DNA of 23,702 nucleotides from an uncultured Pseudogracilibacillus sp. (GCA_937960785.1 CALGOZ010000032.1:1-23702), one strand, 5' to 3'. Shown: positions 1 through 7,268, counted from the stretch's first letter. Translations and numbers: made by a program. Notes: generated by a model from the sequence alone, not told the origin.

Positions 1-202
1 TATAGGGTAATTCACATAATTTAGGTGACTAACTTAAACTTGAAATTCAGGATAAAATATTATACTTGTAAAGTTTCCTACTTTATATAGGCAATACGCC
101 ACCAGTAAATGTAATTAATTTAAATTAGCCTCAAAATTCAGTGATAAAATACTAAATAAAATAGCGATGTGATTACTTAGTGACCTTTTCTTATTTGTTA
201 CA
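1..202. other. Non-coding left edge
   Basis: I see no convincing reading frame, RNA fold or promoter here. The stretch is AT-rich with stops in all frames. The only structure is an imperfect direct repeat: positions 42-62 and 132-154 share an AATTCAG core followed within one or two bases by GATAAAATA. It may be spacer between the tRNA-Arg terminator and a gene outside the window. Confidence 0.5.
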
Positions 203-250
203 TAAAAATAGCCAGTAGTGAGAATTGCAAAACTCTTGTCACTACTGGCT
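203..250 (-). terminator. Rho-independent terminator of tRNA-Arg
   Basis: On the minus strand a perfect 12-bp stem (arms 239-250 and 210-221, AGCCAGTAGTGA type) closes a 17-base loop and is followed by ATTTTTA. It starts 11 bases past the tRNA 3' end, as expected for a single-gene tRNA transcript. Confidence 0.85.
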
Positions 251-260
251 TTATAAGGTA

Positions 261-334
261 CGCGCCCGAGAGGATTCGAACCCCCGACGCCTAGAACCGG
301 AATCTAGTGCTCTATCCAACTGAGCTACGGGCGC
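261..334 (-). tRNA. tRNA-Arg (anticodon CCG)
   Basis: The minus strand folds into a complete cloverleaf. A perfect 7-bp acceptor stem pairs GCGCCCG (334-328) with CGGGCGC (268-262). The D-arm contains AGCTCAGTTGGAT, the anticodon stem is CTAGA/TCTAG around the loop TTCCGGT, and the T-arm has GGGGG-TTCGAAT-CCTCT. The loop places CCG at positions 34-36, which reads the Arg codon CGG. The discriminator base is G (261). The CCA end is not encoded (TACC follows), so it must be added after transcription. A tRNA-Arg next to clpP is also found in Bacillus subtilis (trnQ-Arg, from memory). It is a single-gene unit with its own promoter and terminator. Confidence 0.97.
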
Positions 335-351
335 AAGGATATACAAAAGAT

Positions 352-380
352 ATTATACAGTGAGTTTACGATTTTAACAA
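352..380 (-). promoter_or_regulatory. SigA-type promoter of tRNA-Arg
   Basis: Reading the minus strand, a -35 box TTGTTA (380-375) is separated by 17 bases from a perfect -10 box TATAAT (357-352). The predicted start lies about 10 bases before the tRNA 5' end at 334. Confidence 0.75.
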
Positions 381-471
381 CTATTTACTATCTCCATTTT
401 ATCGGACAAAGTTCAATCTGTCATATAAAACGTTAACGCAAATTTTGCCGAAGCTTGTTGGGAATTAGTTG

Positions 472-501
472 TTTACTTTCCAAGGTAAGGTACGATATAA
501 T
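472..501 (+). promoter_or_regulatory. Possible upstream clpP promoter
   Basis: TTTACT (472-477) and TATAAT (496-501) are 18 bases apart. The -10 box is perfect but the -35 box matches only four of six positions. It would give an extra, CtsR-independent start about 160 bases upstream of the gene. It is weaker than the promoter overlapping the CtsR box. Confidence 0.35.
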
Positions 502-582
502 TTTTTATAAGTCGGTTGTTTTATTCGTCTAAAACGAAAAATTTCCGGCTATACTAAGCGAATAGATTTCTCAATCGTATCA

Positions 583-612
583 TTTGACCTTTTTTGACCA
601 AAAGAGTATGAT
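583..612 (+). promoter_or_regulatory. clpP promoter with CtsR operator
   Basis: On the minus strand, bases 599-583 read GGTCAAA-AAA-GGTCAAA. This is the tandem heptad with a three-base spacer bound by CtsR, the class III heat-shock repressor, and every fixed position of the consensus matches. The same bases on the plus strand supply a -35 box TTGACC (584-589), a 17-base spacer and a -10 box TATGAT (607-612). The operator therefore covers the -35 box and most of the spacer, so bound CtsR should block RNA polymerase. Derepression on heat or protein-damage stress is known for clpP in Bacillus; for this strain it is inferred from the site. Confidence 0.93.
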
Positions 613-664
613 ACTTGTAGAATGTTATTTCGTTACTGGTGGAAACATTAAAGGAGGAGTAAAA

Positions 665-1249
665 ATGGTATTAATACCTACAGTTATCGAACAAACAAAT
701 CGTGGAGAACGTGCCTATGATATTTATTCCCGCTTATTAAAAGACCGAATTATTATGCTTGGTAGTGCAATTGATGATAACGTCGCTAACTCAATCGTTG
801 CACAGCTCTTATTTTTAGAAGCTGAAGATCCAACGAAGGATATTTCCTTATACATTAACTCTCCGGGTGGCTCGATTACAGCCGGAATGGCAATTTACGA
901 TACAATGCAATATATTAAAGCGGACGTTTCGACCATTTGTACAGGAATGGCTGCGTCGATGGGAGCTTTCTTGCTTGCAGCTGGTACGAAAGGTAAACGC
1001 TTTGCTCTACCGAATAGTGAGGTAATGATTCATCAGCCGCTAGGTGGTACCCAAGGTCAAGCATCGGACATCGAAATCCATGCTAAACGAATCATCCGTA
1101 TGCGTGAGAAATTAAACGAAATTTTATCTGAGCGTACTGGACAACCTCTAGATGTAATCGAGGCTGATACTGACCGCGATAACTTTATGACCGCAGAACA
1201 AGCCGTAGAATACGGTTTAATCGATAATATTTTAGAACGTAAACAGTAA
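665..1249 (+). CDS. clpP: ATP-dependent Clp protease proteolytic subunit ClpP
   Basis: This is the serine peptidase subunit that forms the two-ring, 14-subunit chamber used by ClpX, ClpC and ClpE to degrade unfolded and regulatory proteins in the cytosol. The product is 194 residues, near the usual 193-197, and very similar to B. subtilis ClpP over its whole length. The catalytic triad is visible: Ser98 in GMAASMG, His123 in MIHQP and Asp172 in DTDRD. The start is ATG 665, six bases after AAAGGAGGAG. The frame stays open upstream to a TTG at 584, but that codon lies inside the CtsR operator and -35 box, so the longer form cannot be made from the main promoter. It is transcribed alone, is the only plus-strand gene, is controlled by CtsR and ends at a strong terminator. 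Confidence 0.98.
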   Translation: MVLIPTVIEQTNRGERAYDIYSRLLKDRIIMLGSAIDDNVANSIVAQLLFLEAEDPTKDISLYINSPGGSITAGMAIYDTMQYIKADVSTICTGMAASMGAFLLAAGTKGKRFALPNSEVMIHQPLGGTQGQASDIEIHAKRIIRMREKLNEILSERTGQPLDVIEADTDRDNFMTAEQAVEYGLIDNILERKQ

Positions 1250-1263
1250 TTTGAAAGTAAGGT

Positions 1264-1304
1264 AAGACGTTGTTCAGTTAAATTGAACAACGTCTTTTTA
1301 TTTA
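1264..1304 (+). terminator. Rho-independent terminator of clpP
   Basis: A perfect 13-bp stem, AAGACGTTGTTCA (1264-1276) with TGAACAACGTCTT (1284-1296), and a 7-base loop are followed by TTTTATTT. It starts 14 bases after the clpP stop. The minus strand has no T-run after the stem, so it probably does not serve the convergent oxidase gene. Confidence 0.93.
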
Positions 1305-1500
1305 TACTTGCTCACGATGAATTAGAAATCTAGTCTCTTATAGTTCCAGTTTGCAAACTAAGTGGTATAAATTCCTTTCTTTGCAGAAGTGTCTCTTTCA
1401 TTACAAGACGAGACAATAAGCTTTTAAAAATTATCCTTTCGATATTTTTTAATCGCTATTTACGTTTACAAACTTTACTATATCGCTTACAATTAAAGCT

Positions 1501-2817
1501 TCAATCTATAGCGAACATAGAACGAAGATATTCGTTTAAAAACATGCCGTTAGGATCTAGCTTTTTACGAAGCTTTAGAAAGTCATCCACTTTCGGGTAT
1601 AGTTTTTCTATTTGATCAAATTGTAAAGTATGCATCTTGCCCCAATGTGGACGACCATCATATGCAAAAAAGATTTCTTCAACCTCTTCAAAAAATTCTG
1701 AAAAATCCATTCCTTTATACATATGAACAGCGATATAGGCCGAGTCCCGTTTGTAGGATGGACTTAACCAAATTGAATCACCTTTTACATAACGACATTC
1801 TAGCGGGAAGTGTACATCTATTTTCTTTCGGTTAAAATAACTTTCAATATCTCGAATCACATCGGCCATTGCCTCTTCTGGTACACAATATTCCATTTCA
1901 TTAAACTTTACAAGACGTGGTGTAATATATTGTATATAACTACGGTTTTGTTCTTCCCCCGTCGGTATTCCTAAAGCTGACACTTTACTTACAAGTCGGG
2001 AGGTAGACGGTATGTTACGACTCATTTCAGATAAGATCCAGAACAAGCCATTTTCTACAGCGAGTTTTTTAAAGGAATGACTTCTTTCTGGTGGCATCAC
2101 GTCCGTTCCAACTTCATTTAATGTTTTAACTTGAATTAAATTTGTATAAGGAAACCAGAAAAATTCAAAGTTTCGATTACTTTTCTTCAATCTTTCTAAA
2201 CTTTCTAATCCTTTATCTAACGTAAGACGATAACTCTTTTCTTGTAACATATAAGCATCGACGACACGTAAGGTCACTTTTACAATGATACCGAACATAC
2301 CTAAAGCGACTCGAGCAGCGTCAAAGTATTGATTATTTTCATTCCGATTAATTTCAATCAATTCTCCACTTGCAGTAAGAAGCGTAAGCCCTTCTATTTG
2401 ATTAGATATACTTCGAAAATTTACCCCAGTTCCGTGAGTTCCTGTACTTGTAGCCCCGGCAATCGACTGGGCATTTGTATCCCCTAAATTCTCCATTGCA
2501 TAACCATATTCAAATAGCAAGGGACCGACATCGCGTAAACGAGTTCCCGCCCAAACGGTCGCAAGTTTTTCTTTGTTGTTTACTTCGAAGACACCGGATA
2601 AATTGTCTAAAGAAACAAGGGCTTCATTCGTTGCTACAAGTGGCGTAAAGGAGTGTCCCGCTCCAACGACACGAATTGTCATATTTTTTTCAGCACATTG
2701 CTTTACAAATAAGATTAATTCCTCTAAATCGTTCGGTGTAAAAATTGTTTTCGGATGTGCTACTACTGATTCAGACCAGTTTTTCCATACTATCCTTTCT
2801 TGTTTTAAATAAAGCAT
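1501..2817 (-). CDS. FAD-linked oxidase, aldonolactone/alditol oxidase family
   Basis: This is a 438-residue member of the vanillyl-alcohol oxidase superfamily, most like D-arabinono-1,4-lactone, L-gulonolactone and alditol oxidases. An FAD_binding_4 (PCMH) domain occupies about residues 18-190. It contains VGAGHSFTP (51-59), where His55 is the usual site of covalent attachment to flavin in this family, and the flavin-binding stretch SIAGATSTGTHG. The ALO-type C-terminal domain contains HWGKMH (391-396), the family's substrate/flavin motif. No signal peptide or membrane segment is visible, so it is probably cytosolic. The ATG at 2817 overlaps the end of the upstream PLP-enzyme gene by 13 bases and follows a G-rich ribosome-binding site (GGGGGGAAGGG), so translation is probably coupled. 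The substrate is unknown: a sugar lactone, polyol or hydroxy acid are all possible. I see no clear terminator downstream. Confidence 0.85.
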   Translation of the reverse strand: MLYLKQERIVWKNWSESVVAHPKTIFTPNDLEELILFVKQCAEKNMTIRVVGAGHSFTPLVATNEALVSLDNLSGVFEVNNKEKLATVWAGTRLRDVGPLLFEYGYAMENLGDTNAQSIAGATSTGTHGTGVNFRSISNQIEGLTLLTASGELIEINRNENNQYFDAARVALGMFGIIVKVTLRVVDAYMLQEKSYRLTLDKGLESLERLKKSNRNFEFFWFPYTNLIQVKTLNEVGTDVMPPERSHSFKKLAVENGLFWILSEMSRNIPSTSRLVSKVSALGIPTGEEQNRSYIQYITPRLVKFNEMEYCVPEEAMADVIRDIESYFNRKKIDVHFPLECRYVKGDSIWLSPSYKRDSAYIAVHMYKGMDFSEFFEEVEEIFFAYDGRPHWGKMHTLQFDQIEKLYPKVDDFLKLRKKLDPNGMFLNEYLRSMFAID

Positions 2818-3992
2818 TTCCCTTCCCCCCTATAAGTAGGCACCTTCGTTTTAATCTTATTTTTCTTAAGTAAATGAATGAAATGAAAGCGCTCACATAA
2901 TTCGCCAGCTTTACTATGGCGAAAAATAATTGGGTCTCCAAAATCTAACACAAGTGGACCTTCATAATAAACTGGTGTTTGCACTTCGCCTACTGCTTCA
3001 TTCTTAGTTAAGGAAGCGCCCTCCGGTAAGTAAATTTCAGGTAGTTTATCAATTCCAGCTGAACCCGAAGCGACATAACCTCCACCAGCACAAGTAAACA
3101 TGTAGCGCTCAGGCATACGAGTAATTTCCGTTACAAAAAACATCGCAGGTTGAAGTTCGAAATGGACATATTTATCAAATAAATGTGAGTTGTAAAATCC
3201 TGATCCTGCTGTCACTTCAGTGAGCGTCGGATCATAATGGGTATCGAGTAAACTTCCGGTACCACCACCATTAACGAAGCGTAAAGACACTCCTTCTAAT
3301 TTAAGCGCTTTCATTACCGAGGAACGTTTTTTCTTTATTTCTTTTAAGGAATATCGTTTTAAGAATTGTACGACTTTATTTTTCATTCTTCCTTGGGGTG
3401 CTGAATCGACCACTCCTGCGATTTGTGCTTCATAACCCATTATCCCATCGAGCTTTATGTTAACGGAACGTTGGATTATTTTCACTAAATTTAATACATC
3501 ATCTACTAAGCGTAAAGGTGAGCGATAAACACCGAAATGTAATCCTGGTAGTTTAGATGATAAATCGATATCGATTGCAACGAGAAAGGAACCATTTTCC
3601 ACTTCGGCGATTGCTTCAAGAAAATGGATATGCTTTGGATCATCAACCATAACGGTAATAAGGGCACCTTCTTTTACTAACTTACTTATTTTTCGTAATG
3701 CTATTTCATCCCAGGAAGGATAAGCAACTAATAAGTCGTCGAAACCTTGTTCATATAAGTAAAGTGCCTCTTCAGCAGTAAAACACATCACCCCTTGAAA
3801 CTGTTCGGAAGCATCTATTATTTTTTTCAAAAGGGGTACACTTCGAATCGATTTGCTAGCAACACGAATATTTTTATCTCCCGCCATTGCCTTAATCGAA
3901 TGTATATTTGCTTCAAACGCTTCAACATGTAAAAAAACACACGGTTTGCTAAGAGGCTTTAACGTTTCTCGTAACTGTTCGTACGTTAACAA
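2805..3992 (-). CDS. Fold-type III PLP enzyme, amino acid deaminase/aldolase-like
   Basis: The protein has an alanine-racemase-type TIM barrel followed by the C-terminal domain of D-serine dehydratase and D-threonine aldolase (DSD1-like). Counting from the TTG start (395 residues), Lys47 in VASKSIRS is the expected Schiff-base lysine. The glycine loop NGGGTGS (about 241-247) should hold the PLP phosphate. His359 and Cys366 in FRHSKAGELCERF lie where this family places its metal ligands. The likely chemistry is deamination or retro-aldol cleavage of a beta-hydroxy amino acid, perhaps the D-form; the substrate is not known. The frame is open to GTG 4007, but that codon lies inside AAGGTGGTGA (4010-4001), a near-perfect ribosome-binding site that serves TTG 3992 at 8 bases. 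I therefore prefer TTG. It lies downstream of crh (32-base gap, no terminator seen) and overlaps the FAD oxidase gene. A cre-like site lies near its 3' end. Confidence 0.8.
   Translation of the reverse strand: MLTYEQLRETLKPLSKPCVFLHVEAFEANIHSIKAMAGDKNIRVASKSIRSVPLLKKIIDASEQFQGVMCFTAEEALYLYEQGFDDLLVAYPSWDEIALRKISKLVKEGALITVMVDDPKHIHFLEAIAEVENGSFLVAIDIDLSSKLPGLHFGVYRSPLRLVDDVLNLVKIIQRSVNIKLDGIMGYEAQIAGVVDSAPQGRMKNKVVQFLKRYSLKEIKKKRSSVMKALKLEGVSLRFVNGGGTGSLLDTHYDPTLTEVTAGSGFYNSHLFDKYVHFELQPAMFFVTEITRMPERYMFTCAGGGYVASGSAGIDKLPEIYLPEGASLTKNEAVGEVQTPVYYEGPLVLDFGDPIIFRHSKAGELCERFHFIHLLKKNKIKTKVPTYRGEGKCFI
2884..2897. promoter_or_regulatory. cre-like site (CcpA operator) inside the PLP-enzyme gene
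   Basis: TGAAAGCGCTCACA fits every position of the catabolite-responsive element consensus TGWAANCGNTNWCA. It lies within the coding region, 67 bases upstream of the FAD oxidase start. Internal cre sites are known to act as roadblocks for CcpA. Here function is only inferred, because the bases also encode the conserved CERFH residues. Confidence 0.4.
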
Positions 3993-4024
3993 TCTATTTG
4001 TCACCACCTTATCTTATTTAATTT

Positions 4025-4285
4025 TTATGCTTCTTTTTTTGAAATAAAAGTAATTAATGCACTTAGTGCGATTTCCTCATCAGCACCTTCAGCAATTAGG
4101 GTGACAGTTTCGCCTTGGGTAATTGATAAACTCATTAGTCCCATAATACTTTTGGCATTTACTCGCTTGCCATCCTTTTCTAGAAATAAATCCGACGAAA
4201 AACGATTTGCTTCCTGAACAAATTGTGCAGCCGTCCGCGCTTGTAATCCCGACTTTAATTCGACCTTGATTGTTTTTTCTACCAT
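4025..4285 (-). CDS. crh: Crh, catabolite-repression HPr-like protein
   Basis: This is a small HPr paralogue that, once phosphorylated on Ser46 by HprK, acts as a co-regulator of CcpA. It cannot take part in PTS sugar transport because the catalytic His15 of HPr is replaced. The 86-residue product shows exactly this: Gln15 in SGLQAR, and Ser46 in NAKSIMGLM. Position 18, proline in HPr and in B. subtilis Crh, is Thr here. The start is ATG 4285, nine bases after AAGGAAGG. An in-frame ATG at 4294 sits directly against that ribosome-binding site and is unlikely; the chosen start also restores the family numbering. It lies 135 bases downstream of whiA with a probable promoter of its own, and HprK is encoded in this same window. 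Confidence 0.95.
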   Translation of the reverse strand: MVEKTIKVELKSGLQARTAAQFVQEANRFSSDLFLEKDGKRVNAKSIMGLMSLSITQGETVTLIAEGADEEIALSALITFISKKEA

Positions 4286-4328
4286 ATTTTTCATCCTTCC
4301 TTCGCCTATTCATTAGTAAATTTTGCTA

Positions 4329-4337
4329 ATTATATCA
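4329..4337 (-). promoter_or_regulatory. Probable extended -10 promoter in front of crh
   Basis: The minus strand reads TGATATAAT (4337-4329), a perfect extended -10 element (TGnTATAAT). No good -35 box is present 17 bases upstream. The predicted start is about 37 bases before the crh ATG, so crh could be expressed apart from rapZ-glmR-whiA. Confidence 0.5.
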
Positions 4338-4420
4338 TTTTTCTAGTATAAATGAAATATGCTTTTAATCTCTTACTATTAATATCGGATGAAATCGTGC
4401 CCTTTAAAAAAGATTCACTC

Positions 4421-5347
4421 TTATTCCAAAGATTTCGCTATTTCTTCAATCTTTTTTAAACGATGGTTTACTCCTGATTTAGATAACTCCCCCGATGGCA
4501 ACAATTTACCGAGTTCTTGTAAAGTTACTTCCGGATGAGCGAGGCGGGCTTTTGCAATCTCTTGTAATCGTTCTGGTAAATAGTCTAAACCGACTGTTTC
4601 TTCAATTCGTTTAATGTTTTCAACTTGACGAACCGAAGCACTAATCGTTTTATTTAAGTTTGCTGTTTCACAGTTTACAATTCGATTAACTGAATTACGC
4701 ATATCTCGAACGATACGAACATCCTCAAACTTAAATAAAGCTTTATTTGCACCAATTAGACGTAAAAAGTCGGCAATTTTATTCGCTTCCTTTAAATAGA
4801 CGATATAGCCATTTCGCCGTTGTAATTCCCTTGCTCTTAATTCGTAAACGTTCATAATTTCTCGTAAAACTTGGTTATGATCTTGGTCTAAATTAAATAT
4901 TTCTAAATGATATGAAGATGTTTCTGGATTATTAATCGAACCTCTAGCGACAAAAGCTCCACGTAAATAAGCCCTGCGACATTCATCGGTTGTTAAGGTA
5001 TCGAATAGATTCGTTTGTTCAAAACCGTCATTTTCATGCTCAATTTGTAATGTATGTAGTAGCTCCTCGGTATCTTCTTTAACCCGAACGATATAAATGT
5101 TATTTTTCTTCAAACGCATTTTCTTCCGAACAAGTAATTCTACTGGTCCCGAAAAAACTTGTTTTAAAAGAGTAAAAATTCTTCGCGCGATCGCAGCACT
5201 TTCCGTTTGTATATCTAAAGTTATTTGACCTCCATTTGTAGAGATTAGTCCATTCATCCGTATGATTGCTGCTAATTCAGCTTTTGGACACGGACTATCA
5301 AAGCTTGTTCGTATCAATTCTTTCTTGACGTCCGAACTAAATGACAT
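4421..5347 (-). CDS. whiA: DNA-binding protein WhiA
   Basis: WhiA is a conserved Gram-positive nucleoid-binding protein. In Streptomyces it is a sporulation transcription factor; in B. subtilis it affects cell division and chromosome segregation and does not act as a classical regulator. The 308-residue product is the usual length. It begins with the family hallmark MSFSSDVKKEL, followed by a homing-endonuclease-like (LAGLIDADG-type) N-terminal domain to about residue 190, with CRRAYLRGAFVARGS as its second core motif. A helix-turn-helix region occupies about 220-300 (LQEIAKARLAHPEVTLQELGK). The ATG at 5347 is 15 bases after the glmR stop, with AAGGAATGG as a weak ribosome-binding site. It is the third gene of the rapZ-glmR-whiA-crh operon, an order conserved across Firmicutes. 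Confidence 0.96.
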   Translation of the reverse strand: MSFSSDVKKELIRTSFDSPCPKAELAAIIRMNGLISTNGGQITLDIQTESAAIARRIFTLLKQVFSGPVELLVRKKMRLKKNNIYIVRVKEDTEELLHTLQIEHENDGFEQTNLFDTLTTDECRRAYLRGAFVARGSINNPETSSYHLEIFNLDQDHNQVLREIMNVYELRARELQRRNGYIVYLKEANKIADFLRLIGANKALFKFEDVRIVRDMRNSVNRIVNCETANLNKTISASVRQVENIKRIEETVGLDYLPERLQEIAKARLAHPEVTLQELGKLLPSGELSKSGVNHRLKKIEEIAKSLE

Positions 5348-5362
5348 AAAGCACCATTCCTT

Positions 5363-6316
5363 TTATACTAAGTTATACAATATTTTGGAGATTTTTTTAT
5401 AATTGTGACGAATTATTTGTCGATTATGGTCGACGACATTTTCCGCAATAATATGAAGGCCTAACTTCTCCAACGAATCATAATCGATGACAACTTGATT
5501 TGCTCCTTCTTCCTTATAAGTTTGTAAAATTGTTCCGTCGATTGGATCGTTTTGCACGATAATTATATCGATAAACGGTTGCTTCGTATGAGTATAAATC
5601 GCATTAACATGTTCAGAGGCAGTATAACCAATCGTTTCGCCGGGTTGAGTCATAATGTTGCAAACATATACGACGGTAGCTTCTGTTTCATCGAGGGCAC
5701 GAATGACATCTTCGATTACTAAATTTGGTAATATACTCGTATACAAGCTTCCCGGTGAAATGACGACTAAGTCTGCCGTTTTAATTGCCTCAATTACATG
5801 TCTATTAGGTGTAGGGTTCTCAGGAGTAAGAAAAATTCGATTAATCTTCTTATTTTTCAATGGTATCGTCGATTCACCAGAAACGATTGTGCCGTCTTCC
5901 ATTTCTGCATGCAACGTGACCGGTTCATTTACGACGGGATATACATTGGCTTTCACATTAAAAAGCTCGGCAACCTTACTAACAGCCAAAGAAAAATCTC
6001 CGGTAATTTCATTCGTCGCAGCGAGTAACAAATTTCCTAAAGCATGTCCTGCTAAGCCATTATTTCCTTCGATTCGATACTGAAACAATTCATATAAATC
6101 CCGATCGACATTAGCTAAAGCGGCAATAACATTTCGTATATCGCCAGGAGCTGGGATATTAATGACGTTGCGAATTTCCCCTGTACTTCCTCCATCATCA
6201 GCAACCGTAACGACGGCGGTTAGTTCAACCGGATACTCTTTCAAACCTTGTAATAAGACAGGCATCCCCGTACCACCACCGATTACGACAACTTTTGGTT
6301 TATGCTTCCCCGTCAT
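5363..6316 (-). CDS. glmR: Gluconeogenesis factor GlmR (YvcK)
   Basis: This is a 317-residue YvcK/CofD-like protein with a Rossmann-type fold. In B. subtilis it binds UDP-GlcNAc, stimulates GlmS and directs carbon to cell-wall precursors, and it is needed for growth on gluconeogenic carbon sources. The glycine-rich N-terminal loop VVIGGGTGMPVLLQGL (about residues 10-25), TVADDGGSTGEIR and PAPGDIRNVI are the family nucleotide-binding motifs. SPGSLYTSI lies near residue 187. The ATG at 6316 is one base after the rapZ stop, so the two are almost certainly translated together. This is typical of the rapZ-yvcK-whiA cluster. The homologue is a target of the Ser/Thr kinase PrkC; that kinase is not in this window. 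Confidence 0.95.
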   Translation of the reverse strand: MTGKHKPKVVVIGGGTGMPVLLQGLKEYPVELTAVVTVADDGGSTGEIRNVINIPAPGDIRNVIAALANVDRDLYELFQYRIEGNNGLAGHALGNLLLAATNEITGDFSLAVSKVAELFNVKANVYPVVNEPVTLHAEMEDGTIVSGESTIPLKNKKINRIFLTPENPTPNRHVIEAIKTADLVVISPGSLYTSILPNLVIEDVIRALDETEATVVYVCNIMTQPGETIGYTASEHVNAIYTHTKQPFIDIIIVQNDPIDGTILQTYKEEGANQVVIDYDSLEKLGLHIIAENVVDHNRQIIRHNYKKISKILYNLV

Positions 6317-6317
6317 T

Positions 6318-7199
6318 TTAACGGACCTCTTTCTTACTTAAATCCCGATGAGTAATGTGCACTTCATATTCATCCCGCAATTGGTTTGCATAATATTCAC
6401 TTAACGCAACAGAACGGTGTTGACCTCCGGTACAGCCAATAGCGATTACCGTTTGCGATTTTCCTTCAATCTTATATTGGGGAATTAGAAAGCGGAATAA
6501 ATCTAATAATTTTTCATTAAATGTATGGGTTCCCGGCCATTTAAAAACATAATTAGCTACCTCTTCATCAAGGCCGGTTAACGGACGCATTTTTTCGATA
6601 TAATACGGATTTGGTAAAAAGCGAACATCGAAGACGAGGTCTGCATCGATTGGAATTCCATGTTTAAAACCGAAAGAAACGAAATGAACTGAAAACTTTA
6701 TTTGTTGATCATCTGTATAAGTTTCATGGATAATCTCACGCAATTGTTTTGGTTTTAATGTAGAAGTATCGATGATCTTATGAGCACGGCCTCGTAATTC
6801 ATCGAGCAATTCTCGCTCTCGTTTAATACCAGTTAACGGTAAGCCGGCTTGGTCTAACGGGTGTGAACGTCGTGTTTCCTTAAAGCGGGTAACGAGAGTT
6901 TCATCCTTTGCATCAAGGAATATTATATGTTCTTCGAGCCATTTTTCTTTATTAATAAAGTCGAGCACATCGTACAATTTATCAAAAAACTCCCGACTTC
7001 TTAAATCAATGACGAGAGCGACCTTATCTAAAGTATTTGTCGTCTCGGCCATCAATTCTAAAAATTTCGGAATCAATGTCGGCGGTAAATTATCGACACA
7101 ATAATATCCTAAATCTTCAAAAGTCTGTACTACAACGGTTTTACCGGCCCCAGACATTCCAGTTATGATTTTCAACTTTACCTTCGATGACGTCATCAT
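6318..7199 (-). CDS. rapZ: RNase adapter / nucleotide-binding protein RapZ (YvcJ)
   Basis: This is a 293-residue RapZ/YvcJ family ATP/GTP-binding protein. In E. coli RapZ senses glucosamine-6-phosphate and presents the sRNA GlmZ to RNase E. B. subtilis YvcJ is an NTPase affecting competence, and no GlmZ-like RNA is known there, so the E. coli mechanism should not be assumed. Walker A is GMSGAGKT (14-21), and the C-terminal domain has the invariant GCTGGQHRS (255-263). The ATG at 7199 and a second ATG at 7196 both follow GGGGGGAT closely; the second has the better spacing, a one-residue difference. It is the first gene of the operon behind the promoter at 7269-7297. The Nudix gene yvcI that precedes it in B. 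subtilis is absent. Confidence 0.95.
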   Translation of the reverse strand: MMTSSKVKLKIITGMSGAGKTVVVQTFEDLGYYCVDNLPPTLIPKFLELMAETTNTLDKVALVIDLRSREFFDKLYDVLDFINKEKWLEEHIIFLDAKDETLVTRFKETRRSHPLDQAGLPLTGIKRERELLDELRGRAHKIIDTSTLKPKQLREIIHETYTDDQQIKFSVHFVSFGFKHGIPIDADLVFDVRFLPNPYYIEKMRPLTGLDEEVANYVFKWPGTHTFNEKLLDLFRFLIPQYKIEGKSQTVIAIGCTGGQHRSVALSEYYANQLRDEYEVHITHRDLSKKEVR

Positions 7200-7268
7200 T
7201 TATCCCCCCGGGTAATTCTTCTGTATTACGATACGTAATTAGCCTATTAAAAATTCTTAATTACCTTA

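Larger units (their letters stand above)
335..664. other. Divergent regulatory region between tRNA-Arg and clpP
   Basis: This 330-base stretch has no gene. It holds the minus-strand tRNA promoter, one weak and one strong plus-strand promoter for clpP, the CtsR operator and the clpP ribosome-binding site (AAAGGAGG, 650-657). I see no SigB-type promoter or riboswitch in it. Confidence 0.7.

Noticed and set aside
584..664. N-terminal extension of clpP starting at TTG 584
   Set aside because: It starts inside the CtsR operator and -35 box; ATG 665 has a strong ribosome-binding site and gives the normal ClpP length.
1371..1415. TGTCTC/GAGACA inverted repeat as terminator of the FAD oxidase gene
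   Set aside because: The stem is only 6 bp with a long loop and there is no T-run on the minus strand.
1451..1464. Second cre-like sequence (TGTAAACGTAAATA on the minus strand)
   Set aside because: Two mismatches to the consensus and a position downstream of the gene; no reason to think it works.
1694..1706. CodY-like motif (one mismatch to AATTTTCWGAATT)
   Set aside because: It lies deep in the FAD oxidase coding region near its 3' end; such matches are expected in AT-rich DNA.
4089..4313. 74-codon minus-strand frame overlapping crh
   Set aside because: It lies in another frame of crh, which is a clear family member; a shadow frame.
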